Of a stretch of 24,700 bases of DNA, positions 7,957 to 16,323 are shown piece after piece. A program made the translations under genes and the position numbers. The stretch spans positions 1 through 24,700 of the forward strand of contig JAHCKJ010000007.1 of the NCBI GenBank assembly GCA_026125835.1. The letters run 5' to 3'. This DNA is from Sphingopyxis sp. (GTDB taxonomy: Bacteria; Pseudomonadota; Alphaproteobacteria; Sphingomonadales; Sphingomonadaceae). The notes under the pieces are model-generated. The model saw nothing but the letters and a program-made list of their open reading frames with translations, did not search any database and was not told the origin of the DNA. Within the stretch, counting starts at the first letter, position 1; each line of letters opens with the position of its first letter.

Positions 7957-8060
7957 TCGTCACTCTGAACTTGTTTCAGCATCCATAGCCGGACACTCAT
8001 CAGACGCTGCGCCAATGGACGCGCCAGGCCATGGCCCCTGACACAAGTTCAGAGTGACGA
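7957..8060. repeat. Intergenic inverted repeat between convergent genes
   Basis: tcgtcactctgaacttgt (7957-7974) is the exact reverse complement of 8043-8060, and similarity continues a few bases inward (tttcag against ctgac). About 68 bases separate the arms. It lies between the convergent thioesterase and P450 genes and could serve as a bidirectional terminator or be a member of a dispersed palindrome family. I recall similar motifs as common in sphingomonads. Confidence 0.7.
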
Positions 8061-8099
8061 GACAAGGGGATGTCTGCGCACAGCCGCTCTCCCGGCCCC

Positions 8100-9387
8100 C
8101 TAAACCGCCGCAAACCGGATCGGCAGCCGCTTCAATCCCCCGACAAACACCGACTCCACCCGCGCCGGTTCACCCGCCAGCTCCAGGCTGCCTAGCCGCG
8201 GCAGCAGTTCCTCCATCAAAATCCGCATCTCCATCCGCGCCAGATGCTGGCCCAGGCACACATGCGCGCCGAATCCAAAGGCGATCTGCGGGTTCTTCTC
8301 GCGATCAGGGTTAAAGGCGAACGGCTCCGCAAACGCCCCCTCGTCGCGGTTGGCCGACACATAATTCAGCATCAACCAGTCGCCTTCGCGGATCGTCTGC
8401 CCCCCGATCTCGACATCCTCGCGCGCGCTGCGCATGAAATGCTGGACCGGCGTGGTCCAGCGGATCGCTTCCTCGATCAGCCCCGCCTTGTCGCTCCCCG
8501 CATCGCGAAAACGCGCGAACAGTGCCGGATTCTTCGCCAGCTCCATGATCGCCCCCGCGGTCGACGCGCTCGTCGTGTCGTGCCCCGCGGTCGCGATGAT
8601 CATATAATAGCCGGCGAGTTCGCGGTCGGGAATCTGCTCGCCGCCGACCATGGCATTGGCGATCACCGTCGCAATATCCTCGCGCGGGTTGGCGCGGCGA
8701 TCGGCGGTCAGTTCGCGGAAATAATGTTCAAAATCGGCGATGACATAATTCAGCATCGCGATCGCCTGCTCGGCACTGGTAATCTCGACCTTGTTGCGGT
8801 TGAGTTCGGGGTCGGTCGATCCGAACAATTGCTGCGTCAGCATCAGCATCCGCGGCTCGTCCGCGGGCGGCACCCCCAAAATGTCCATGATGACGCGCAG
8901 CGGATAATGCGCCGCGACATCGCGCGCGAAATCGCATTCGGGACCGGCGGCCAGCATCGCATCGACCGTTTCGCGCGCCAACGCGCGGACGCGCTCTTCG
9001 ACGATCTTCAGGTTCTTCGGCATGAACCAGCTCTGGGTCAGCAGCCGGTATTTCATATGGTCGGGGGCGTCCATCTGGACCAGCGACCGGATCAGATGCC
9101 CGTCACCCCCCGGCGTCGCCGCGCGCGCCAGCGCCTCGCCGTCACGGTTGGTCAGCACCGTCGGACGGATGCCGTTGGCGAAACGCTGCGGATCGCGGCT
9201 GATCGCCATGATGTCGGCGTGCCGCGTCACCAGCCAGAAGGGATCATGATCGCGATTCTCCGCCACGGCCAGCGGCGCATTGGCGCGCGCCCACGCCAGC
9301 TGTTCGTGCAGCGCTTCCCATTGGCCGTATGCGACCGGGTCGACGACGGCGGCGGCTACCTCTCCAGAGCAATACCGGTTTTGTCAT
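8100..9387 (-). CDS. Cytochrome P450 (bacterial soluble type), frameshift near the N-terminus
   Basis: This is a soluble bacterial P450 monooxygenase needing a ferredoxin and reductase, neither of which is in the window. The I-helix oxygen-binding motif AGHDTTS, the ExxR motif in IEEAIR and the heme-Cys loop FGFGAHVCLGQHLARME are all intact. The uninterrupted frame begins at a GTG at 9266 and gives 388 aa, but upstream codons in the same frame still read as P450 (VDPVAYGQWEALHEQ). One base shift near 9360 links them to an ATG at 9387 (MTKPVL...), giving about 428 aa, normal for the family. I therefore prefer 9387 as the real start. The substrate is unknown; oxidation of a steroid, terpene or fatty acid is possible. 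Confidence 0.92.
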
Positions 9388-9397
9388 GCAACTGATG

Positions 9398-9416
9398 CTG
9401 CCGCGATTCGCGGCAG
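9398..9416. repeat. Short palindrome just upstream of the P450 start
   Basis: CTGCCGCG-ATT-CGCGGCAG is a perfect 8-bp stem with a 3-base loop, eleven bases before the preferred P450 start at 9387. It may be an operator, an mRNA hairpin, or the attenuated 3' end of the upstream DUF853 transcript. Confidence 0.45.
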
Positions 9417-9501
9417 GAGTCGAGGGCGGTTCGTGCCCCTTCCCCACCCTCCCGCGCGGCCATCCGGTCCTATTTGAACAAGCCGCCCAAAATGCCGCGC
9501 A

Positions 9502-11061
9502 TCAGCTGCCATCGAGCTTGCCCGCCACCTGACGGCCCAGACTGGTTGCCGCCGATCGCGCCGCCGATTGCACCATCTTTTCGGTCATCGACGGCTTGGC
9601 GGCCTCGCGCGCCGCCGCCCGTTCGAGCCGCAGCCGCTCGCGCTCCTCGGCGGCTTTCACCCTCGCCGCTTCCTTTGCCGCGATCGCCGCCTGCTTGTCG
9701 GCCTCGGCCTGTGCCTTGGCCTCGATCGCTGCCGCCTGCGCCTGTTCGGCCTTGGCGGCGAGCAGTTCCTCGGCACTCTCGCGATTGACCGGCGTGTCGC
9801 CATTTGTCGTCGACGGGCGAGATCGAACGGATGATCGCGCGCTCACTGGCGTCGAGCGGACCGGCTCGCGAGCAAGGCGGCTTGATGAGGGTCGCTCGAC
9901 CGGCGACGGCGCGCCGTCGGGCATCAGCAGCGACACCAAGGCTTCGCCGACCTTCAGCTCGGTGATCTCGCGCGCGACATCGACCTTCGGGTTGGGACGA
10001 AAGGTCTCGGCGAGCCTTGACCGCGCGCTGGTCGCGCGGGTAAAGGCGCGCAGCGCGTGCTGGACGCGGTTGCCCAATTGTCCCGCGACCTTGTCGGGGA
10101 CATCGATCGGATTCTGGGTGACGAAATAGACGCCGATGCCCTTCGACCGGATCAGGCGGACAACCTGTTCGATCTTGTCGGTCAGCGCGGGCGGCGGGTC
10201 GTCGAACAGCAGATGCGCCTCGTCGAAAAAGAACACCAGCTTCGGTTTGTCGGGGTCGCCCACCTCGGGCAGCGTCTCGAACATTTCGGACAGCAGCCAC
10301 AACAGGAAAGTGGCGTACAGCTTGGGGCTCGCCATCAATTTGTCGGCGGCGAGGATATTGATATAGCCGCGCCCCTGTTCGTCGCACCGGATCATGTCCA
10401 TGATGTCCAGCGCGGGCTCGCCAAAGAAATTGCGCCCGCCCTGGCTTTCGAGCGTCAAAAGCTGGCGCTGGATCGTGCCGACCGTGGCTTTCGACACATT
10501 GCCGTATTTGGTCGTCAGCTCGGCGGCGTTTTCGGCGCACCAGCTCAGCATCGCCTGCAAATCGCCCATGTCGAGGAGGAGCAGATTTTGCTCGTCGGCG
10601 ACCCGGAACGCAATCGCCAGCACGCCCTCCTGTACTTCGTTCAGTCCCATCAGCCGCGCCAGCAGCAGCGGCCCCATTTCCGAGATCGTCGTGCGGACGG
10701 GATGGCCCTGTTCGCCGAACAGATCCCAGAACATCACCGGATTGTCGCGGTACGCCCAGTCCGCGTCGCCAATCTCGGCGGCGCGCGCGGCAAAAATATC
10801 GTGCAGTTTCGACGTCGGGCTACCCGCCATCGCCATCCCGGCAAGGTCGCCCTTCACATCGGCAACGAACACCGGCACGCCGACCGCCGAAAAGCCCTCG
10901 GCCAGCCCCTGCAAGGTCACCGTCTTGCCGGTACCCGTCGCTCCGGCGATCAACCCGTGTCGGTTCGCGCGCTTCAGCACCAGCGACTGCCGCGGCCCGT
11001 CGGGCGTCCCGCCCCCGCCCAGGCCGATATAGATTTCGCTCGCCATGCCGCCGTCGCTCAC
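9502..11061 (-). CDS. HerA-like ATPase/helicase of the DUF853 family (frameshifts in the C-terminal part)
   Basis: This is a DUF853 HerA/FtsK-related P-loop ATPase. Walker A GATGTGKT is at residues 40-47 and the Walker B-like LVFFFDEAHLL near residue 285; the family segment IGVYFVTQNPIDVP follows. A long Ala/Glu/Lys-rich, coiled-coil-like stretch precedes the end. The GTG start at 11061 is supported by AGGA six bases upstream; an internal ATG at 11046 lacks a well-spaced site. Three indel clusters are visible. Near 10010-10040 RATSARSRLA replaces what another frame reads as PRDQRAVKA. At 9810-9900 another frame gives TLIKPP and ERAIIRSISPVDDK. At the end another frame reads LMRGILGGLFK, stopping at 9470, which is probably the true C-terminus. 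The cellular role of this family is unsettled. Confidence 0.88.
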   Translation of the reverse strand: MSDGGMASEIYIGLGGGGTPDGPRQSLVLKRANRHGLIAGATGTGKTVTLQGLAEGFSAVGVPVFVADVKGDLAGMAMAGSPTSKLHDIFAARAAEIGDADWAYRDNPVMFWDLFGEQGHPVRTTISEMGPLLLARLMGLNEVQEGVLAIAFRVADEQNLLLLDMGDLQAMLSWCAENAAELTTKYGNVSKATVGTIQRQLLTLESQGGRNFFGEPALDIMDMIRCDEQGRGYINILAADKLMASPKLYATFLLWLLSEMFETLPEVGDPDKPKLVFFFDEAHLLFDDPPPALTDKIEQVVRLIRSKGIGVYFVTQNPIDVPDKVAGQLGNRVQHALRAFTRATSARSRLAETFRPNPKVDVAREITELKVGEALVSLLMPDGAPSPVERPSSSRLAREPVRSTPVSARSSVRSRPSTTNGDTPVNRESAEELLAAKAEQAQAAAIEAKAQAEADKQAAIAAKEAARVKAAEERERLRLERAAAREAAKPSMTEKMVQSAARSAATSLGRQVAGKLDGS

Positions 11062-11235
11062 CCGCTGTCCTTTCGTTTTTTGGTCCGGTTAAAGGTCTAG
11101 AGTGGCGCGACGGGACAGGCAATCGGCAAACGGGTGCGATAATGGGTATCAGACGGTGGCGGAATCGCAGGAAGCGACCAGTTCCAGCCGTCGAACTTCC
11201 CTAGGGCTTCATCACAAGGAGGCATTTTTCACCTC

Positions 11236-11250
11236 GTCATCCGGGATGAC
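11236..11250. repeat. Small palindrome in the DUF853/lipoprotein intergenic region
   Basis: GTCATCC-G-GGATGAC is a perfect 7-bp-arm palindrome. It sits in the 291-bp gap between divergent genes, which otherwise holds an isolated AAGGAGG-like run (near 11216-11222) with no start codon behind it. Confidence 0.5.
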
Positions 11251-11352
11251 AATTATAAGAAATAGCAGCCAATGACAGATTTCTGAGGTTCACTGCGGCC
11301 GCTCCCGCGAGAGACACTTGTATAGGGATTATATGTCCCTAGAAATTGAAGG

Positions 11353-12051
11353 ATGAGAGCAGCTTCGATCGTCCTTGCATTCATTCTGACTAGCTGCGGT
11401 TCCGGACATGACACGTCCCCAGCAATCGATCGCCGCTGCGCCGCGTTGCCGGGCAATAACGTTGCGATCAAACCTTCGATTGCGGGTAAAAGCTATTTTC
11501 CACAGTCTTTTGGAAAGCCGGCGCAGGTTTGCAATTTCAAAGGCTATCCCGAATGCTTCGCAAGGATCAATGAAGTCGAGAACGACTGGTATCCCGACCA
11601 TTGGGACGCGGCTGGAGAGCCTTCGCTGTACGAGCGCTCTCGAGTTCCCTCCACCGTGGATACGTCGACACTGCGCTTTACCTGGTTGCCCACTTTTCAT
11701 CCTCCGGTGATCGTTCGCATAGAGCGATCCCGCCAAGGGGCTCAGCTGATTGCCAAGCAGCTGTCCGGCAAGGGTGGTTACGAGCCCGGCAAAGTCGAAC
11801 GGGAAGTGACGCGTCCGCTTTCGGCGATCGAAATGGCAAAACTCGACACCATCTTATCTGCGACAAATGTCCTCGAACAGCGAGCAACCGATTGCAATAC
11901 CGGGCTCGACGGTAGCCCATGGATCGTGGAAGGCGCCGATCACAATGGCTACCATTTTGTTAAACGCTGGTCACCTCAAGAAGGACCCGTGCGCAGGTTC
12001 GGGGACTTCGTACTGGCTCTTTCGGGCTGGACTTTCGAGGAGCGCTACTGA
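11353..12051 (+). CDS. Hypothetical lipoprotein
   Basis: I do not recognise this 232-aa protein. The first 15 residues form a short lipoprotein signal with lipobox LTSC, so the mature protein should be lipid-anchored in the envelope. Six or so further Cys are present. Local base composition and codon use look less GC-biased than in the neighbours. The ATG is immediately preceded by GAAGG, too close for normal initiation. However, it overlaps the TGA of an 8-codon upstream frame (ATG at 11333), so coupling is possible. There are no partner genes. It may be a lineage-specific or transferred gene. The start is moderately certain because the lipobox fits only with it. Confidence 0.7.
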   Translation: MRAASIVLAFILTSCGSGHDTSPAIDRRCAALPGNNVAIKPSIAGKSYFPQSFGKPAQVCNFKGYPECFARINEVENDWYPDHWDAAGEPSLYERSRVPSTVDTSTLRFTWLPTFHPPVIVRIERSRQGAQLIAKQLSGKGGYEPGKVEREVTRPLSAIEMAKLDTILSATNVLEQRATDCNTGLDGSPWIVEGADHNGYHFVKRWSPQEGPVRRFGDFVLALSGWTFEERY

Positions 12052-12101
12052 ACCGCGTTTCAATGTTATCGGCCGTCCGTTCACCCCAAAACCACCACCC
12101 G

Positions 12102-12470
12102 TCACCCCATGACAAACGCGTTCAGCTTGTTCCCGTCCGGATCGCGGAAATAACCCGCATAAAAGCCCTCGCCGCGGGGTCCCGGCGGGCCTTCGCAGGT
12201 GCCGCCATTTGCCAGCGCGATGTCGTAGAGGCGCTGGACCTGGTCCTTGTCCTTCGCCTGCAACGCCACCATCACGCCATTGCCGACGCTCGCGGCATGG
12301 CCGTCGAACGGCTTGGTCAGCCCGATCCCGGCCGCGCCATCCGGCTTGCCCCACGCGATGAAGGTGTCGAACTCCATCATCCGCGGCGTTTCGAGCTCGG
12401 CGGCAATCGCATCATAGAAAATGGCCGCTTTCGCCAGGTCGTTCGTCCCCAACATCACATAACCGATCAT
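12102..12470 (-). CDS. VOC (glyoxalase/bleomycin-resistance fold) family protein under a LexA-type promoter
   Basis: This is a 122-aa single-chain VOC protein with two beta-alpha-beta-beta-beta units. The N-terminal unit starts MIGYVMLGTNDLAKAAIFYDAI and the C-terminal one carries the typical YFRDPDGNKLNAF. Such proteins may act as glyoxalases, dioxygenases or drug-binding resistance proteins; the activity is not clear here. The ATG at 12470 is preceded by GGGAG. The gene is monocistronic, with its own consensus promoter and a LexA box over the -10 (see separate entry), suggesting DNA-damage induction. That points towards a detoxification or damage-response job rather than housekeeping. Confidence 0.88.
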   Translation of the reverse strand: MIGYVMLGTNDLAKAAIFYDAIAAELETPRMMEFDTFIAWGKPDGAAGIGLTKPFDGHAASVGNGVMVALQAKDKDQVQRLYDIALANGGTCEGPPGPRGEGFYAGYFRDPDGNKLNAFVMG

Positions 12471-12495
12471 GCGCCATCTCCCGAATCATTTAAGA

Positions 12496-12528
12496 GAACA
12501 TAATAAGAACATTATGTGCTTTTGTCAA
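12496..12528 (-). promoter_or_regulatory. Consensus sigma70 promoter with an overlapping alphaproteobacterial LexA (SOS) box
   Basis: On the minus strand TTGACA (12528-12523), a 17-bp spacer and TATTAT (12505-12500) form a near-perfect promoter for the VOC gene. The -10 lies inside GTTCTTATTATGTTC (12510-12496), which is GTTC-N7-GTTC, the direct-repeat LexA site established for Alphaproteobacteria. Placement over the -10 is where a repressor would block polymerase. Confidence 0.75.
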
Positions 12529-12531
12529 GCG

Positions 12532-12564
12532 AAAAGGGCGCCGGACCCACGGTCCGACGCCCTT
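12532..12564 (-). terminator. Rho-independent terminator of the Do protease gene
   Basis: On the minus strand AAGGGCG-T-CGGACC, a GTG loop and GGTCCG-G-CGCCC form a strong stem followed by TTTTCGCTT. It begins about 24 bases after the protease stop. The VOC promoter -35 starts only four bases beyond it. Confidence 0.85.
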
Positions 12565-12587
12565 GGTTAATCCGCATAACGCGCGTC

Positions 12588-14081
12588 TTACTTCACGCGC
12601 ACCGCGATGAACGCCGACGGATTGCCGCGGCGCAGTATCTCGAGCAGCACCGCGTCGCGCCCTGCCCGCTTGGCGTCGGCCACCGCCTTCGCCAGCGCGT
12701 CGGCGCTCGTCACCGGAACCCGGTTGGCGCTCAGGATCACGTCGCCTCGGCGCAGACCTTTTCGGCCCGCGTCGCTGTTCGCCGATGCGGCTGCGATGAC
12801 CAGCCCCTTGGTTCCGGCATCGACGCCCACCGCACGCGCGATGTCGGGCGTCACCACCTGCACCGACAGGCCGAGCGATTCCTGGATCGCCTTGTCGGCG
12901 GCACCGCCCGATTCCTCGGGAACCGCCTGTTCGTCCTCGGGATCGAAATTGGTTCCGGCCAGCTGTTCCTCGGGCGGACGGGTGCCGACGATGACGTTGA
13001 GCGTCATCGGCTTGCCGTCGCGGATGATTTCGAGCGGGATCCGCGTGCCGGGCTTGGTGTTCGATACGATGTACGACAGCGTCTGCTGCGGCGTGACGTC
13101 GCGCCCGTTCACCTTGGTCACCACGTCGCCGCGGCGCAGCCCGCCCTTTTCGCCCGCCTGTCCGGGCTCGACGCGCTGCACGAACTCGCCGCGATCCTTG
13201 GGCAGACCCAGCGCCGCCGCCAGATCGGCGTCGACCGGTGCGATCCCGATGCCCAGATAGCCGCGCTGCGGTCGTTCGCCGGCGCGAAGGGCGTTGATGA
13301 CCGGGATCGCGGCATCGGCGGGAATCGCGAAATTGACGCCGATGTTGGCACCGACGGGCGAGATCAGCATGTTGTTGATCCCGACGACATTGCCCTTCAG
13401 GTCGAACAGCGGACCGCCCGAATTGCCGCGGTTGATTGCGGTATCGGTCTGGATATAGCGGTCATAGGCGCCGCCCTGGTTGACGCTGCGCTGCACCGCC
13501 GAGATGATCCCCGCGGTCACCGTCGAGCCCAGCCCCAGCGGATTGCCGATCGCGACCACCCAGTCACCGACGCGCGCGGTGCTGCTGTCGGCGAATTTGA
13601 CGAAGGGCAGGCCGGTGGCGTTGATCTTGAGCAGCGCCAGGTCCGATGCCGCGTCGCGGCCGACGATCGTCGCCTTGTACTCGCGCTGGTTGGTCAGCGT
13701 GACGGTCACCTCGTTCACCGCCTCGCCGCGCGGGCCGCCCGACACGACATGGTTGTTGGTGACGATATAGCCGTCGGCGGAAATCAGGAACCCCGATCCG
13801 CCACCCTGCTGTTCCTGGGTGATCGGCTCGCGCGTGCCGGCAAAGGGGTTGAGCCGGACGCCCAGCGTCACATTCTGGCGGGTCGAGATATTGACCACCG
13901 CGGGCTGCAACTGCTCGACCAGATCGGCAAAGCTTTCAGGCGCGCCCGACCGCGGGACGACCCGCGCCATTTCGCTGCCTTCGTTCTGCGCGACCTGGGC
14001 GCCAACGGGGGATTGGGTAACCAGCGCCAGCGCGGTGCCACCCGCCAGCAGGGCCGAAGTGATGCCATAAACATAACGCAC
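12588..14081 (-). CDS. degP: Do/DegP-family periplasmic serine protease
   Basis: This is an HtrA-type envelope protease/chaperone that degrades misfolded periplasmic proteins. The N-terminal signal or anchor (ITSALLAGGTALALV) is followed by the trypsin-like domain with His in VTNNHVVSG, Asp in DAASDLALLKI and Ser in NRGNSGGPLF. Two PDZ domains follow (from GYLGIGIAPV and from LGLSVQVVTPDIARAVGV). I choose the GTG at 14081 because AGAGGA lies about eight bases upstream. An in-frame ATG at 14165 would add 28 non-signal-like residues and overlap the TGAAC repeats. It follows hflK-hflC on the same strand, a common alphaproteobacterial arrangement for membrane quality control. The DegP/DegQ/MucD label is not resolved. 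Confidence 0.93.
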   Translation of the reverse strand: MRYVYGITSALLAGGTALALVTQSPVGAQVAQNEGSEMARVVPRSGAPESFADLVEQLQPAVVNISTRQNVTLGVRLNPFAGTREPITQEQQGGGSGFLISADGYIVTNNHVVSGGPRGEAVNEVTVTLTNQREYKATIVGRDAASDLALLKINATGLPFVKFADSSTARVGDWVVAIGNPLGLGSTVTAGIISAVQRSVNQGGAYDRYIQTDTAINRGNSGGPLFDLKGNVVGINNMLISPVGANIGVNFAIPADAAIPVINALRAGERPQRGYLGIGIAPVDADLAAALGLPKDRGEFVQRVEPGQAGEKGGLRRGDVVTKVNGRDVTPQQTLSYIVSNTKPGTRIPLEIIRDGKPMTLNVIVGTRPPEEQLAGTNFDPEDEQAVPEESGGAADKAIQESLGLSVQVVTPDIARAVGVDAGTKGLVIAAASANSDAGRKGLRRGDVILSANRVPVTSADALAKAVADAKRAGRDAVLLEILRRGNPSAFIAVRVK

Positions 14082-14147
14082 GGTCGTTATTCCTCTTCTC
14101 GTCCGAAATTCTCTTACCCCGGCCGCCGCGATGTGCGGTGCGGCGGC

Positions 14148-14169
14148 TGAACGGTGATTGAACATGAAC
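14148..14169 (-). promoter_or_regulatory. TTCA direct repeats upstream of the Do protease
   Basis: On the plus strand TGAAC occurs at 14148-14152, 14159-14163 and 14165-14169. The first two are 11 bp apart (TTCA-N7-TTCA on minus), 67 to 80 bases before the chosen start. The same 11-bp TTCA spacing is seen upstream of the Pro-rich envelope protein (6908-6924). An OmpR/ChvI-like regulator site is only an inference. Confidence 0.4.
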
Positions 14170-14208
14170 GGGCGCTGTCGGTTCCGTTCACCGGCGCGCC
14201 CGTCGCGA

Positions 14209-15063
14209 TCAACCGCCGCTGAAACGCTTCAGATATTCATTGTCGGGCGACATGATGATCGACGTTCCGCCATTGTTGTTTTCGCCCATGAAGGTCTGCC
14301 GATAGCTTTGCATCGCGCGGTAGAAGTCGTAAAATTCGGGATCCTTGCCAAAGCTGGCGGCATAGATGCGCGCCGCTTCGCCGTCGGCGCCGCCGCGGAT
14401 GATCTGCGCTTCCTTCTGCCCCTCGGCGCGAATCGAGATCGCCTCCTGTTGCCGCGCCGTCCGCATCCGGTTGTAGGCCGCCTCCAGCGTCGCGCCTTCG
14501 GGCAGGTCGGCGCGCTTGATCCGGACGTCGATGATCTCGGCGCCATATTTCTGCGCCTCGCGGTTCAGCGCGACCTGGATATTGTCCATCACCGCGCCGC
14601 GTTCGGGCGACAGCAGCGTCGCAAAGGTCCGCTTGCCAAGCTCGTTGCGCAGCGACGACCCCAGGATCGTCGCCAGCTGGGTCTGGAGCCGCTCCTCGGT
14701 CCGGATCGCGGTGTACATGCGCACCGGATTGGTGATGCGGAAGCGCGCAAAGGCGTCCACCTGCAACCGTTGCTGGTCGGTCGAAAGCACCTGCTGGCGC
14801 TCCATGTTGATGCCCAGGATGCGCTTGTCGATATACTGGATGCCGTCGGTGAACGGGACGCGCAGGACCAGCCCGGCGCCCGACCGGCCATATTGCTCGT
14901 TCGCCTTGTAGCGGTTCACGGTGCGTTCGATTTCGCCGAAACGCAGGATCAAAGCCTGCTTGTCCTCGGGCACGATCGCCAGCGACTGCGACAGGATGAC
15001 GAGGATCGCGACGACACCGACGAGCAAGCGCACCGGATTCTGGGTGAGCGAGGAAGACATCAT
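14209..15063 (-). CDS. hflC: HflC, SPFH-domain regulator of FtsH protease
   Basis: HflC is an inner-membrane SPFH/prohibitin-like protein that, with HflK, forms the large cage modulating FtsH. It has an N-terminal membrane helix (RLLVGVVAILVILSQSLAIV), then the SPFH domain (IVPEDKQALILRFGEIERTV, GIQYIDKRILGINM) and a helical region rich in Glu, Arg and Ala (LEAAYNRMRTARQQEA, IRAEGQKEAQIIRGGADGEA) used in assembly. At 284 aa it is near family length. Two consecutive ATG codons open the gene (15063 and 15060). The first overlaps the hflK stop as ATGATG/TGA, indicating coupling and equal stoichiometry. Confidence 0.95.
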   Translation of the reverse strand: MMSSSLTQNPVRLLVGVVAILVILSQSLAIVPEDKQALILRFGEIERTVNRYKANEQYGRSGAGLVLRVPFTDGIQYIDKRILGINMERQQVLSTDQQRLQVDAFARFRITNPVRMYTAIRTEERLQTQLATILGSSLRNELGKRTFATLLSPERGAVMDNIQVALNREAQKYGAEIIDVRIKRADLPEGATLEAAYNRMRTARQQEAISIRAEGQKEAQIIRGGADGEAARIYAASFGKDPEFYDFYRAMQSYRQTFMGENNNGGTSIIMSPDNEYLKRFSGG

Positions 15064-16232
15064 TCGCCTCCCTTCGTCGCTGCGGCGGGCGGCGTCGCCG
15101 CCACGCGCTTCTGCACTTCGTTCAGCGGCAGATAGGGGGTTACCCCGCGCGCCTCGACGATCGTCTTGTCGACGTTCGACAACACATTCTCCATCGTTTC
15201 ATAATAAAGCCGCTGGCGGGTCACGCCCGGCGCCAGCCGGTATTGTTCATAGATTTTGTCGAACGCTGCGGTGTCGCCGCGCGCGCGTTCCAGCACCTGC
15301 TGCTCATAGGCGCGCGCCAGGTTGATCGCCGATTCGCGTTCCTGCCGCGCCGCGGTCACTTCCTTGAACGCCTCGTCGACCTGGCTCGGCGGGTCGACCT
15401 GGCGGATCGCGATGCCCTGGATCATCACCCCGGCGCGATACTGGTTCAGCAATTCCTGCATCCGCTGCTGGACCTGCGCCTCGATTTCGACGCGCCCGGG
15501 GCCGATCGCCTGGACCAGGTCGAAATTGGCGACCGTCGCGCGCATCGCGCTTTCGGCCACTTCGCGGATCGTCCCTTCGGGATCGGCGAGCTGGAAAAAG
15601 AAGAATTCGGGATCACGCACCGACCAGCGCACTTCATAGGCAAGGTCGACGATGCTCTGGTCGCGCGTCAGCACGAAATTCTCGTCGGTCGCGTTCGGCG
15701 ATCCGATCGCCATGGTGCGGATCGCACGCACGTCTTCCAGACGGATCCGTTCGATCGGCGCCGGCCAGGTCAACTTCACGCCCGGGCCTACGGTCCGCGA
15801 ATAGCTGCCAAGGCGCGTCACCACGCCTTCCTTTTCGGGCGGGACGATGTGGAAAGACGAAAAGATCACCCACAGCAATGCGACGCCCAGCACCGCCCAT
15901 TTCCAGAATTTGGCCGAATCGCCCAGGTCGAATTGGCCGCCGCTGCCGCCACCCGAACCACCGCCGCCAAAACCGCCGCGTCCCTTGCGCAGCAACTCGT
16001 CGAGCGCCGACGGGCCGCGCGGTTTGCGGCCACGGTTGATGTCGATCGGATCGGGGGTCACCCACGGGTTGCGCGGGCCGGGCTTCTTGCCGTCGCCCGA
16101 ACCGTCCCCGTCACCGCCGCCCTTGGGGCCATTGCCCCACGGGCTGTTCGCCATCAGGCTGATCGCCTCGAAAAATTGCCGCAATCCCCTCGGGCTGCGG
16201 CGTTCGATATTGCCGTCGATTTTCTCGTTCAT
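15060..16232 (-). CDS. hflK: HflK, SPFH-domain partner of HflC
   Basis: HflK forms the HflKC complex with HflC around FtsH in the inner membrane. The Gly/Pro-rich cytoplasmic N-terminus (SPWGNGPKGGGDGDGSGDG, then a GGGGSGGGSGG run) is typical. The membrane helix is FWKWAVLGVALLWVIFSSF. The SPFH domain begins IVPPEKEGVVTRLGSYSRTV and is followed by the helical assembly region. Of the possible starts, 16232 (MNEKIDG) lacks a ribosome site, while 16154 (MANSPWGNG) has GAGG upstream and matches how many HflK proteins begin. Either is possible. The open frame extends to 16679, but that part overlaps mrp antisense and is not family-like. Confidence 0.93.
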   Translation of the reverse strand: MNEKIDGNIERRSPRGLRQFFEAISLMANSPWGNGPKGGGDGDGSGDGKKPGPRNPWVTPDPIDINRGRKPRGPSALDELLRKGRGGFGGGGSGGGSGGQFDLGDSAKFWKWAVLGVALLWVIFSSFHIVPPEKEGVVTRLGSYSRTVGPGVKLTWPAPIERIRLEDVRAIRTMAIGSPNATDENFVLTRDQSIVDLAYEVRWSVRDPEFFFFQLADPEGTIREVAESAMRATVANFDLVQAIGPGRVEIEAQVQQRMQELLNQYRAGVMIQGIAIRQVDPPSQVDEAFKEVTAARQERESAINLARAYEQQVLERARGDTAAFDKIYEQYRLAPGVTRQRLYYETMENVLSNVDKTIVEARGVTPYLPLNEVQKRVAATPPAAATKGGE

Positions 16233-16323
16233 AGGGCTTTTATAGGGTCGGCGCGCGCGATTAACAGGGGGTGCGCGCGAAAATGGGTGGCAATTGACCC
16301 CGACATGCCTATCTGCCGCGGAC

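Noticed and set aside
12516..14150. A 544-codon plus-strand frame opposite the Do protease
   Set aside because: The protease on the other strand has all catalytic motifs and PDZ domains; this frame is a mirror of its codons.
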